64,000 bases of DNA, taken from positions 3,720,001 to 3,784,000 of the forward strand of contig NZ_CP029343.1 in NCBI RefSeq assembly GCF_003143515.1, in the 5' to 3' direction. Below are positions 26,716 through 34,269 of the stretch, one piece after another (position 1 is the stretch's first letter; each line of letters starts with the position of its first letter). The notes beneath the pieces are model-generated. The model made no database searches. It was given only the letters and a program-made list of their open reading frames with translations, and was not told the DNA's origin. A program made the translations under genes and the position numbers. The stretch is from Massilia oculi (GTDB lineage Bacteria > Pseudomonadota > Gammaproteobacteria > Burkholderiales > Burkholderiaceae_D).

Positions 26716-27420
26716 ATGTCGCGCACAAACCGCCTGTTTCGCCTCCTCGATGCCCTGCGTCGCCTGCCCGCGCCGGTCACGGCGGCCCAGCTGGCGCGGG
26801 AAACCGGCGTCTCGGTACGCTCGGTCTACCGCGACATCGAGACGCTGCGCGCGGGCGGCGCCGAGATCGGCGGCGAGCGTGGGTTCGGCTATACGCTGGT
26901 CGAAGACGGCACCCTGCGTCCACAGACCTTCAGCCGCATCGAGATCGAGGCGCTCACCCTTGGCCTCGCCGAAGTGCGCGGCATGGGCGACCCCCAGCTC
27001 GCCGCGGCGGCGGAGGCGGTGCTGGCCAAGGTGGCCGCGACCCTGCCGTCGCTGGGCCAGCAGCACCTGCTGCATGCGGTGTCGCGGGTCCACCATTTCG
27101 GCGAACGGTTCGCGCTGCTGCCCGACATGGCGCTGATCCGCGCCTGCTGCTGGCGCGAAGAGGCGCTCACGATCGACTACGTCGACCGCGATGGGGCCGC
27201 GAGCAGCCGGACGATCTGGCCGCTCGCCATCGTCTATCTCGACCGGATGCTGGTGGTGCTGGCGCGCTGCTGCCTGCGCGACGACTTTCGCATGTTCCGC
27301 GCCGATCGCATCGCCTCGGTCGCGGCCACCGGCATCAGCTTCAGGCCGCGCCGCGCGGCGCTGCTGCGCGACTACGGCGCCAGGCTGGCCGATGCCGGTT
27401 CCTTGCGCGTGCGGGCCTGA
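26716..27420 (+). CDS. HTH-type regulator with WYL domain (YafY-like)
   Basis: DNA-binding protein of 234 aa. The N-terminal HTH_11-type helix-turn-helix is clear (TAAQLARETGVSVRSVYRDIETLR, about residues 22-45), followed by a linker and a WYL ligand-sensing domain (about residues 140-200, EALTIDYVDRDG and WPLAIVYLDRMLVVLARC). WYL proteins sense nucleic acids or small ligands in other systems; the signal here is unknown. It is divergent from the VOC gene with a palindromic site between them. Confidence 0.92.
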   Translation: MSRTNRLFRLLDALRRLPAPVTAAQLARETGVSVRSVYRDIETLRAGGAEIGGERGFGYTLVEDGTLRPQTFSRIEIEALTLGLAEVRGMGDPQLAAAAEAVLAKVAATLPSLGQQHLLHAVSRVHHFGERFALLPDMALIRACCWREEALTIDYVDRDGAASSRTIWPLAIVYLDRMLVVLARCCLRDDFRMFRADRIASVAATGISFRPRRAALLRDYGARLADAGSLRVRA

Positions 27421-27465
27421 ACTGGCCTATCATGGCGGCTTTTCACGCCTGACCAGGAGACAACC

Positions 27466-29193
27466 TTGCAAGCCAACACCCTGACGCTGCATGCCCTCAT
27501 GCTCGCCAGCCTGGCGACGGTATCCGTCGCTCATGCCGCCTCCGCACCGCAGATCGCCGCCGGCCGCACCATCTTCCAGAACAACTGCGCCAGCTGCCAC
27601 ACGGTCGATGCGAAGCTGTCGCCGCTGGCCGGTCCCGGCATGTTCGGCGTCGTCGGCCGCAAGGCCGCCGGCGTCCCCGGCTTCGCTTATTCGGGCGCGC
27701 TGGCCAAGGCCGGCGCCGCAGGCCTGGTCTGGACCCGCGAAGAACTGGACGTGTTCCTGCTCGACCCGGCCAAGCGCGTGCCCGGCACCACGATGCCGGT
27801 CGGCCTGCCGGACCAGAAGATGCGCACCGCGCTGATCGACTACCTGGCCAGCCTGCAAGGCCCGGCCACCGCCGCAGCCGCGCCGGCCGTGCCGGTAGCG
27901 GCGGCCAAGCCGGCGGACCGCGCCGGCTCCTGGGACGACACCCAGCCCGGCAAGGTCTTCCACATCAAGCCGGGCGACCTGGCCAAGCCATTCGCCACCG
28001 ACAGCGCCGGCAACAGCCCGCGCCTGCAGGCGCGTCCGAACGGCACGCTGCCGACCGTGATGCCGGGCTTCGAGGTGAGCGTGTTCGCCCAGGATGCCGA
28101 CAAGCCGCGCGTGGCGTTGCGCGCGCCGAACGGCGACGTGTTCCTGGCCGCGACCGGCGCCGGTGAAGTGAAAGTGCTGCGCTCGAAGAACGGCGACAAG
28201 GCCGATACCGCCGAAGTGTTCGCCACCGGCCTGGCGCGTCCCTACGGCATGGCGTTCTGGCCTTCCGGCGCCAACCCGCAATACCTGTACGTGGCGGGCG
28301 TCAATTCGGTGGTGCGCATCCCTTACCGCAACGGCGACCTGAAGGCGCGCGGGCAAGCCGAGGTCGTGATCCCCGAGCTGTCCGAGACCAGCGGCGGCCA
28401 CACCACCCGCACCCTGGTGTTCTCGAAGGACGACAAGACGATGCTGCTGTCGATCGGCTCGGCCACCAACGTCGCCGCCGACATCGGTCCAAAGCCGCCG
28501 CTGCCGCTCGCCGAGTGGGAGAAAAAGCACGGCTTCGGCGCCGCCTGGGGCGTCGAGACCGACCGCGCCACCGTGATGGCCTTCGACCCGGACGGCAAGA
28601 ACCGCCGCACCTATGCGACCGGCCTGCGCAACTGCGTCGGCCTGCTGGTGTATCCGGCCACCGGCGACGTGATGTGCAATGTGAACGAGCGCGACGCGCT
28701 GGGCGACAACCTGCCGCCGGACTACCTGACCCGCGTCAAGCAGGGCGGCTTCTACGGCTGGCCGTGGTACTACATCGGCGACAACGAAGACCCGCGCCTG
28801 AAGGGCATCCGTCCCGACCTGAAGGGCAAGACGATCACCCCGGACGTGCTGCTGCAGGCCCACTCGGCGCCGCTGGGCATGGTGGTCTACCATGCGCCGA
28901 AGGGCGCCAGGCACGCCTTCCCGAACGAGTACGAGGGCGAGGTCTTCGTCGCGCTGCACGGCTCCTGGAACCGCGGCGTGCGCACCGGCTACAAGGTGGC
29001 GCGCGTGTTCATGAAGGATGGCGTGCCGACCGGGCAGTACCAGGATTTCATGAGCGGCATGGTGATCAGCGACCGCGACGTCTGGGGCCGCCCGGCTGCG
29101 GTCGAGGTGGCGGCCGACGGCGCCTTGCTGGTGGTGGACGATGCCGGCGGCATAGTGTGGCGCATCGTGCCCAAGAACGCCGCGAAACGCTAG
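27466..29193 (+). CDS. cytochrome c fused to sorbosone/PQQ-type sugar dehydrogenase
   Basis: Periplasmic protein of 575 aa with signal peptide (to AHA, residue ~24). A cytochrome c domain comes first (CASCH at residues 41-45, axial Met in PGTTMPVGL), then an Ala/Pro-rich linker (~125-150) and a beta-propeller of the L-sorbosone/glucose dehydrogenase family (residues ~195-570; LARPYGMAFWP, GLRNCVGLLVYP, GGFYGWPWYYIG, HGSWNRGVRTGYKV). It should oxidise a sugar or aldose with PQQ and pass electrons to its own haem. The start is TTG 27466, with AGGAGA 6 nt upstream; ATG 27499 is possible. Confidence 0.9.
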   Translation: MQANTLTLHALMLASLATVSVAHAASAPQIAAGRTIFQNNCASCHTVDAKLSPLAGPGMFGVVGRKAAGVPGFAYSGALAKAGAAGLVWTREELDVFLLDPAKRVPGTTMPVGLPDQKMRTALIDYLASLQGPATAAAAPAVPVAAAKPADRAGSWDDTQPGKVFHIKPGDLAKPFATDSAGNSPRLQARPNGTLPTVMPGFEVSVFAQDADKPRVALRAPNGDVFLAATGAGEVKVLRSKNGDKADTAEVFATGLARPYGMAFWPSGANPQYLYVAGVNSVVRIPYRNGDLKARGQAEVVIPELSETSGGHTTRTLVFSKDDKTMLLSIGSATNVAADIGPKPPLPLAEWEKKHGFGAAWGVETDRATVMAFDPDGKNRRTYATGLRNCVGLLVYPATGDVMCNVNERDALGDNLPPDYLTRVKQGGFYGWPWYYIGDNEDPRLKGIRPDLKGKTITPDVLLQAHSAPLGMVVYHAPKGARHAFPNEYEGEVFVALHGSWNRGVRTGYKVARVFMKDGVPTGQYQDFMSGMVISDRDVWGRPAAVEVAADGALLVVDDAGGIVWRIVPKNAAKR

Positions 29194-29261
29194 CTCGACG
29201 CCGGGGCTTGCGCTAACATGGATCGACGCGGCGGCCGCCGCATCGATCCCGGAGTAGACGC

Positions 29262-29681
29262 ATGCGCCCCAACGTTTGCCTGACCGTGCTGGTTGCCATC
29301 GCCCTCGGCGCCTGCGCCACCGAGAAGCCGAAACCTCCCGCGCCGCCGCTGGTGCTCGGCGACTATGTGAGGGGCACGCCGCGCAGCGAAGCCTGCGCCA
29401 GCCTGATTGCCCAGGCCGTGGAGCGTGAGCTCCATGGCGCGTTCAAGCTGGCCGGCATGCTCAACACGAACACCTATCCGAAACCTGGGGAGTCGAAGGT
29501 GAGGGCCACGCCGGACATGCCGCTGGTGCCCCTCGGTAGCCATCCGACCGGCTTGCTGGCGCCCCAGCTGGACGGTACCTTCCGCTCGCTGTTCGTCAAC
29601 TGCGAGACGCGCCAGGCTTATGTTTCAAAGCGTGGCGGCGTCATCGACATCACTTACTGGTACGGCCCGTTCGGCCTGTGA
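29262..29681 (+). CDS. small lipoprotein, function unknown
   Basis: Protein of 139 aa with a lipoprotein signal (LVAIALGAC, lipobox Cys18) and a Lys/Pro-rich segment after it. The rest is a compact domain with two further Cys (EACASL, VNCETR) that might form a disulfide. I do not recognise the family. It stands between the sorbosone-dehydrogenase fusion and a convergent DoxX gene, with a gap of only 4 nt to the latter. Confidence 0.75.
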   Translation: MRPNVCLTVLVAIALGACATEKPKPPAPPLVLGDYVRGTPRSEACASLIAQAVERELHGAFKLAGMLNTNTYPKPGESKVRATPDMPLVPLGSHPTGLLAPQLDGTFRSLFVNCETRQAYVSKRGGVIDITYWYGPFGL

Positions 29682-29685
29682 ACTT

Positions 29686-30114
29686 TCAGGCTGCCAGCGG
29701 CGCGCCCTTGCGGCCGGCGGCGGCGTCCAGGCTCCAGGCGCCGGCGCCGAAGGCCACCACCTGCAGCAGGCCACCGGCCATCGCGACGTTCTTCAGCAGA
29801 TGGATCAGCTGGTTCTGGTCGCCGATCGCGTTATGGAACACGAAGGCCGTCACCAGCGAGAACGCCGCCAGGCCAGCCGCGACGAGGCGGGTCTTGTAGC
29901 CGAGAGCCAGCAGGGCGCCGCCGCCGACCTCGATGGCGATCGCGCCGATCAGGGCGAGCGAGGCGAAAGGCAGGCCGACCGACTGGATGTAGCCCAGGGT
30001 GCCCTCCGGCGCCAGCGCCTTGCCGACGCCGCTGAAGACGAAGATCGTGGCCATCAGGATGCGGCCGATGGCCGGGACGATGGATTGGCTGGTGTGGGTG
30101 GCGTTGGCGGTCAT
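29686..30114 (-). CDS. DoxX family membrane protein
   Basis: Inner-membrane protein of 142 aa with four hydrophobic helices and the DoxX pattern (GRILMATIFVFSGVGKALAP, IEVGGGALLALGYKTRLVA, GDQNQLIHLLKNVAMAGGLL). DoxX proteins occur in sulfur/thiosulfate metabolism and redox-stress complexes; no specific role can be given here. A second DoxX gene with the same layout lies 1 kb away, and a LysR-type regulator lies between them. Confidence 0.9.
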   Translation of the reverse strand: MTANATHTSQSIVPAIGRILMATIFVFSGVGKALAPEGTLGYIQSVGLPFASLALIGAIAIEVGGGALLALGYKTRLVAAGLAAFSLVTAFVFHNAIGDQNQLIHLLKNVAMAGGLLQVVAFGAGAWSLDAAAGRKGAPLAA

Positions 30115-30211
30115 GGTCGTTCCTTTCGAATGGTTGTCGTGGTTGACGCCATCTCGTGTGCGGCGTCCATGGAGATCATCTTAGGCCCGGCTGATCGATC
30201 CAAGAAGCCTA

Positions 30212-30234
30212 TATAATTCGATATCAACTATCGA
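30212..30234 (+). promoter_or_regulatory. TATAAT -10 and LysR-type palindrome
   Basis: A perfect TATAAT (30212-30217) is followed at once by TCGATA-TCAAC-TATCGA (30218-30234), a 6-bp inverted repeat of the kind bound by LysR-type proteins, 13 nt ahead of the regulator's start. It suggests autorepression; no clear -35 is visible. Confidence 0.5.
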
Positions 30235-30246
30235 TGGAGTAGATGG

Positions 30247-31140
30247 ATGCTCGACGGGATGTCCATGGACCAGCTGCGCACCTTTATCGCCGCAGCCGAT
30301 GAGGGCAGTTTTTCCGCCGCCGGCCGCAAGCTGCGGCGCGCGCAGTCGGTGGTGAGCCACACGCTGGCCAATCTCGAGGCGCAGGTGGGTTTCGCCCTGT
30401 TCGACCGCTCGGGCCGTTATCCGCAACTGACCGAGGCCGGACGCGCCCTGCTGGCCGAGGCGCGCCGCGCGGCCGACAGCATGGATGCGTTCAAGGCGCG
30501 GGCGCGCACCCTGGCCGAAGGCCTGGAGCCGGAGCTGTCGGTGGCGGTCGACGTGATGTATCCGATCGCGAAGCTCACCGGGGCGGTGCAGGCCTTCCAT
30601 CGCGAATTTCCATCGACGCCGCTGCGCCTGTACGTCGAGGCGCTCGGCGCCGTGGTGCAGCCGCTGCTCGATGGGCAGTGCCGTATCGCGGTGATCGGTT
30701 CGTTCCCGGAAGTGCCGGCCGCCTGCGCCTCGGAGTACCTGCTCGGCGTGCCGGCGGCAACCGTGGTCGCGCCCGCCCATCCGCTGGCGAGCGCCAAAGG
30801 CACGGTGATGCGCGCGGAGGCGGGGCGTTACGTGCAGCTGGTGCTGACCGACCGCTCGACGCTGACCCGGGGCCGCGACTTCGGCGTGCTGTCGCCGCGC
30901 GTGTGGCGCCTGGCCGATCTCGGCGCCAAGCGCGCCTTCCTGCGCGCTGGCCTGGGCTGGGGGAATATGCCGCTGCATATGGTCGAGCAAGACCTGGAGA
31001 GTGGCGCGCTGGTGCGCATCGAACTCGAGACGCATCCCGTGCTCGGATCGGGCTTTTCGATGCACGCGATCTTCATGAAGGATCAGCCGCCCGGGCCGGC
31101 CGGGCGCTGGTTCATCGAGCGCCTCAAATCCAACGCGTAG
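30247..31140 (+). CDS. LysR family transcriptional regulator
   Basis: Regulator of 297 aa with N-terminal winged helix-turn-helix (MDQLRTFIAAADEGSFSAAGRKLRRAQSVVSHTLANLEAQVG) shown here only by its parts: the FSAAGRKLRRAQSVVSHTL recognition region and the RSGRYPQLTEAGRALL wing. A LysR substrate-binding domain fills residues ~90-290. The inducer is unknown. It sits between two DoxX genes on the other strand, and its last 58 bases overlap the end of the second one, so they are likely its targets. Confidence 0.92.
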   Translation: MLDGMSMDQLRTFIAAADEGSFSAAGRKLRRAQSVVSHTLANLEAQVGFALFDRSGRYPQLTEAGRALLAEARRAADSMDAFKARARTLAEGLEPELSVAVDVMYPIAKLTGAVQAFHREFPSTPLRLYVEALGAVVQPLLDGQCRIAVIGSFPEVPAACASEYLLGVPAATVVAPAHPLASAKGTVMRAEAGRYVQLVLTDRSTLTRGRDFGVLSPRVWRLADLGAKRAFLRAGLGWGNMPLHMVEQDLESGALVRIELETHPVLGSGFSMHAIFMKDQPPGPAGRWFIERLKSNA

Positions 31141-31517
31141 CTGCCCGCGCCGAAGGCCGCCACCTGCAGCAGTCCTCCCGCGATCGCGAAGTTCTTGATC
31201 AGGTGGACCAGTTGAGGGATGCCGCCAGCCGGATTGTGGAAGATGAGGCCGGCCACGACGCAGTACAGCGCGAGGACGGTCGCCACCATGCGCGTCCTGA
31301 TGCCGAGGGCGAGCATCGCTCCGCCGCCAAAGCCGAGCCCGATCGCGATGGCCAGGCCGAGGTGGGCGAAGGGCAGGCCCGCCGCGCGGATTTCCTCGAT
31401 GGTGTGTGCGGGATCGACCACCTTGCCGATGCCGCTGAAGATGAAGAGGATGGCCATCATGACGCGGCCGAGCGCCGGGACGGCGGAAGGGTGTTGCTGG
31501 GTGGGATGGCGTTTCAT
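31083..31517 (-). CDS. DoxX family membrane protein, second copy
   Basis: Inner-membrane protein of 144 aa with four helices, clearly paralogous to the gene at 29686-30114 (GRVMMAILFIFSGIGKVVDP, GGAMLALGIRTRMVATVLAL, IPQLVHLIKNFAIAGGLLQVAAFGAG in segments). The C-terminal tail (MNQRPAGPGG) is encoded in DNA that also codes on the other strand for the end of the LysR regulator. A similar tail is not found in the first copy, so it may have formed by reading into the neighbour. Confidence 0.88.
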   Translation of the reverse strand: MKRHPTQQHPSAVPALGRVMMAILFIFSGIGKVVDPAHTIEEIRAAGLPFAHLGLAIAIGLGFGGGAMLALGIRTRMVATVLALYCVVAGLIFHNPAGGIPQLVHLIKNFAIAGGLLQVAAFGAGSYALDLRRSMNQRPAGPGG

Positions 31518-31870
31518 GGTCTGTCTTTTCGGCTGGCGTGAATAGGGCGGAAGAATGCGGTCGCGTATGGCCAGACTTACTCGGATGCTGTCGATTCAGA
31601 TGCAGTGCGCGGATCGAAGGTGCAGGTGCATGGCACTTTGTGGCTATGTGAACCTGGAAACTGAATTGCAGGCCGGGATTGCGGCGCGCCGCGGCCGCTG
31701 TCGTGACGCTTATCGATCGGGTGAAATGCGATAGGTAAAGGCGGTAGCGCATGTCGGGCATGCCGCTGATTGGCGCGCGGGTGCGCAATTCACCGTCCAA
31801 ATCACACGACTTTTTTTGGCATTCACGGTTGCGCGCTCACAAAGAATGCGCGTACTTTACGTGATTGAAT

Positions 31871-31898
31871 TTGTCAAATCGAGAAGATGTGATATTGT
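31871..31898 (+). promoter_or_regulatory. sigma-70-like promoter
   Basis: TTGTCA (31871-31876) and TATTGT (31893-31898) are separated by 16 nt. It would start a transcript near 31905 that meets a terminator at 31976-32023. Confidence 0.5.
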
Positions 31899-31904
31899 CG
31901 CGGG

Positions 31905-32023
31905 CATCGGGCAAAATCGATCGAATAATAGGACGCTGAACCAAACAGTATGCACGGAAGCGAAGCGAAAAGAACAAGCCGGCTTGTCTGACCAATTGCT
32001 CAGGCAAGGCGGCTTTTTCTTTT
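31905..32023 (+). ncRNA. candidate small RNA or terminated leader (~120 nt)
   Basis: Inferred from the promoter at 31871-31898 and a terminator-like end. Near the 3' end AAGCCGGCTTG (31976-31986) pairs with CAAGGCGGCTT (32005-32015) with one mismatch, an inner CTGA/TCAG extends the stem, and TTTTTCTTTT (32014-32023) follows. I recognise no known RNA family. It could also be an attenuator for the downstream gene. Confidence 0.4.
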
Positions 32024-32076
32024 CGCACCCGCAAGGGTAGCGATGTGAAACGCTGGAACGGTGACCTGTCGACGTT

Positions 32077-32118
32077 GGCTGAAGCGCTGCAACTGTGAGG
32101 AGTTGCAGCAGTTCAGCC
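32077..32118 (+). other. long stem-loop upstream of the histone-like gene
   Basis: GGCTGAA (32077-32083) pairs with TTCAGCC (32112-32118), then a 2x2 internal loop, then GCTGCAACT (32086-32094) pairs with AGTTGCAGC (32101-32109) around the hexaloop GTGAGG. Sixteen base pairs in all, with no T run after it. It may be a leader structure of the gene at 32240. Confidence 0.6.
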
Positions 32119-32239
32119 GGTGCCGGATTCATTGGCCTAAATCGACGCTTGCTTTGGTCCGATGAATAATTCGCCGGGTTTGATCCGGCGGGTTTTAAAC
32201 CTTGAGCGTATTTCTCATCGCAGATGAAGGAGAACAAGA

Positions 32240-33556
32240 ATGGCAACCGCTAAGAAACCAGCAGCAAAGGCAGCAGCAAAGAGCGCGCCTTCGTCCACGA
32301 CGAAGTCGAACGCAAAGGCTGCAGCAGAGAAACCAGTCGCAAAGAAAGCCGCGACCAAGACCACCGCCACCAAGGCGGTAGCCAAGCCGGCAGCGAAAAC
32401 CGCTGCCAAGCCTGTTGCAAAGAAAGCTACTGCAACCAAGACCGCCGCGACCAAAACCACTGCTACCAAAGCAACGGCCAAAACCGCGACCAAATCGGCA
32501 GCCAAGCCGGCAGCAAAGCCTGCAGTGAAGAAAGCCACCGCTAAACCGGCAGCCAAGTCGGCAAGCAAGCCGGCAGCAAAGAAAGCCGCCGCTAAACCGG
32601 CAGCAAAGCCGGCAGCGAAGAAAGCCGCCGCTAAACCGGCAGCCAAGCCGGCAGCAAAGAAAGCCGCTGCTAAACCGGCAGCCAAGCCGGCTGCAAAGAA
32701 AGCCGCCGCAAAACCGGCAGCCAAGAAAGCCGCAGCTAAACCAGCAGCCAAGCCGGCAGCGAAAAAGGCCGCCGCTAAACCAGCCGCCAAGTCGACCGCT
32801 AAAACCGCGACCAAAGCCGCAGCTAAACCTGCAGCCAAAAAAGCGACTGCAAGCAAGGCAGCCGCCAAACCGGTAGCGAAGAAAGCGACCGCCACCAAGG
32901 CAGCCGCCAAACCGGCGGCAAAGAAAGCGACCGCGACCAAAACCGCCGCCAAACCGGCAGCAAAGAAAGCGACCGCAACCAAAACCGCCGCCAAACCGGC
33001 AGCAAAGAAAGCGACCGCGACCAAAACCGCCGCCAAACCGGCAGCGAAGAAAGCAACCGCGACCAAAACCGCCGCCAAACCGGTAGCGAAAAAAGCGACC
33101 GCCACCAAAACCGCCGCAAAACCAGCTGTGAAGAAAGCGTCGCCCGCAGCAAAAAAAGCCTCGCCGGCCGCTAATAAAGCTGCGCCGGCTGCAACCAAGG
33201 CTAATCCAGCCGCTAAAAAAGCTGCTCCAGTGAAAGCTGCAGCAACCAAGACCGTTGCCGCCAAGCCAGAAGCCAAGCCAGCAGTCGTGGCCAAGGCCGA
33301 CGCCAAGCCGGAAGCGAAAGTCGACACCAAGGCCGATACCAAGCCGGAAGTGAAGGCCGACGCCAAGGTCGACGCCAAGCCGGAAGCGAAAAAGCCGGCA
33401 GCCAAGAAACCGGCCGCCAAGCCGGCAGCGACGACCACCGCCGCCCAGCCGGCAGCCGCGCCTGCGGCCGCTCCGGCAGCGCCAAGCGCCGCTCCTGCTG
33501 CAAAGACCGTGCTGGCGCCGACCGCATGGCCGTTCCCGACCAGCAGCCGTCCTTAA
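32240..33556 (+). CDS. histone H1-like Lys/Ala/Pro-rich DNA-binding protein
   Basis: Protein of 438 aa made almost wholly of Ala, Lys, Pro, Thr and Val, with no ordered domain. It resembles the basic tails of bacterial histone-H1-like and AlgP-type proteins that bind DNA without sequence preference. KPAA-KPAA-KKAAA units of about 13 aa come first, then six exact-length 14-aa units (32867-33118), then a more acidic, Glu/Asp-containing part (KADAKPEAKVDTKADTK) and a distinct ending APTAWPFPTSSRP. GGAGAA lies ahead of the ATG. A role in nucleoid structure is inferred. It has its own terminator. Confidence 0.88.
   Translation: MATAKKPAAKAAAKSAPSSTTKSNAKAAAEKPVAKKAATKTTATKAVAKPAAKTAAKPVAKKATATKTAATKTTATKATAKTATKSAAKPAAKPAVKKATAKPAAKSASKPAAKKAAAKPAAKPAAKKAAAKPAAKPAAKKAAAKPAAKPAAKKAAAKPAAKKAAAKPAAKPAAKKAAAKPAAKSTAKTATKAAAKPAAKKATASKAAAKPVAKKATATKAAAKPAAKKATATKTAAKPAAKKATATKTAAKPAAKKATATKTAAKPAAKKATATKTAAKPVAKKATATKTAAKPAVKKASPAAKKASPAANKAAPAATKANPAAKKAAPVKAAATKTVAAKPEAKPAVVAKADAKPEAKVDTKADTKPEVKADAKVDAKPEAKKPAAKKPAAKPAATTTAAQPAAAPAAAPAAPSAAPAAKTVLAPTAWPFPTSSRP
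32867..33118 (+). repeat. six 42-bp tandem repeats in the histone-like gene
   Basis: Six consecutive 42-bp units, each encoding a 14-residue block of the form KP(A/V)AKKATATK(A/T)AA. The middle four are identical in protein. Such repeats can change copy number by recombination without breaking the frame. Confidence 0.85.
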
Positions 33557-33575
33557 TACCGGACGTCGCCCAACC

Positions 33576-33600
33576 TGCCATGCGCCATGTGCGCATGGCA
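33576..33600. other. perfect 10-bp hairpin after the histone-like gene
   Basis: TGCCATGCGC (33576-33585) pairs with GCGCATGGCA (33591-33600) around CATGT, 20 nt beyond the stop codon and ahead of the terminator. It may protect the mRNA 3' end. Confidence 0.6.
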
Positions 33601-33625
33601 AGTCGGGCCTGCTTCAGGCACAATG

Positions 33626-33660
33626 CCGCTGTGTGATTGTTCGCACAGCGGTTTTTTTTT
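33626..33660 (+). terminator. rho-independent terminator of the histone-like gene
   Basis: CCGCTGTG (33626-33633) pairs with CACAGCGG (33644-33651) and nine T follow. It ends only 12 nt before the GTG start of the yggT-like gene, so that gene needs its own promoter or some read-through. Confidence 0.92.
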
Positions 33661-33672
33661 TGAGGAGAGTCC

Positions 33673-34200
33673 GTGCTGTCCATTCTTCAGTTTATCGTCG
33701 ATATCATCGCAGGCTTGCTGGGTGGGGTGCTGCTGCTGCGCTTCTGGACGAACGCCATCCGCGTGCGCCTCCCCGACCAGATCCGCCAGTTCGTGCACAC
33801 CATCACCGACTGGCTGGTGATGCCGCTGCGGCGCGTGGTGCCGGGCACCCGGGGCTACGACTGGGCGAGCCTGATCGGCGCCTTCCTGGTGGTGCTGGTG
33901 GCCAGCACGCTCCTGCTGCTGCAAGGCGGCAGCGGCGAGATGGTGCTGCTGTATGCGCTGCACCGCTTCCTGAACTGGATCCTGTACGGCTTCATGGCGC
34001 TCCTGATCATCGAGGCGATCTTCAGCTGGGTGAATCCGAACGCGCCGCTGGCGCCGTTCGTGCACGCCCTGAACCAGCCGGTGCTGTGCCCGATCCGGCG
34101 CGTGGTCCCGCCGATCGGCGGCATCGACCTGTCGGTGCTGGTGGCGCTGGTGCTGATCCAGATCCTGCTGTTCGTGTTGCGGCAGGTGTTCGGCTTCTGA
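33673..34200 (+). CDS. YggT family membrane protein
   Basis: Inner-membrane protein of 175 aa with two copies of the YggT module: FIVDIIAGLLGGVLLLRFW then PLRRVVPGTRGYDWASL, and LLIIEAIFSWVNPNAPLAPF then PIRRVVPPIGGIDLSVLV. Family members have been linked to osmotic or envelope stress and, in some groups, cell division; the function is not firmly known. The GTG start has GGAGAG 5 nt upstream. A terminator follows. Confidence 0.9.
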   Translation: MLSILQFIVDIIAGLLGGVLLLRFWTNAIRVRLPDQIRQFVHTITDWLVMPLRRVVPGTRGYDWASLIGAFLVVLVASTLLLLQGGSGEMVLLYALHRFLNWILYGFMALLIIEAIFSWVNPNAPLAPFVHALNQPVLCPIRRVVPPIGGIDLSVLVALVLIQILLFVLRQVFGF

Positions 34201-34222
34201 CGGTCGACCCCCACAACGAAAC

Positions 34223-34249
34223 GGCCCTGCATCGCAGGGCCATTTTTTT
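34223..34249 (+). terminator. rho-independent terminator after yggT-like gene
   Basis: GGCCCTGC (34223-34230) pairs with GCAGGGCC (34234-34241), followed by ATTTTTTT, 22 nt beyond the stop. Confidence 0.9.
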
Positions 34250-34269
34250 ATCTCACGCAGCCGGGAAAA

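Larger units (their letters stand above)
31518..32239. other. 720-nt intergenic region before the histone-like gene
   Basis: No convincing protein gene. The first half (31518-31810) shows nothing I can name. The second half has a promoter and terminator that bracket a possible small RNA (31905-32023), a strong stem-loop (32077-32118), and a weaker CGCCGG/CCGGCG hairpin followed by GGGTTTTA (32172-32195) shortly before the histone-like gene. Confidence 0.6.

Noticed and set aside
31816..32040. Possible 74-codon gene
   Set aside because: It has no good ribosome-binding site, no family character, and its end overlaps a terminator hairpin, so an RNA or untranslated region is more likely.
32195..33601. 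Long open frames opposite the histone-like gene
   Set aside because: They mirror the repeated Lys/Ala codons and give Gly/Arg/Phe- or Ala/Leu-rich repeats without family features; the plus-strand gene has a ribosome-binding site and terminator.
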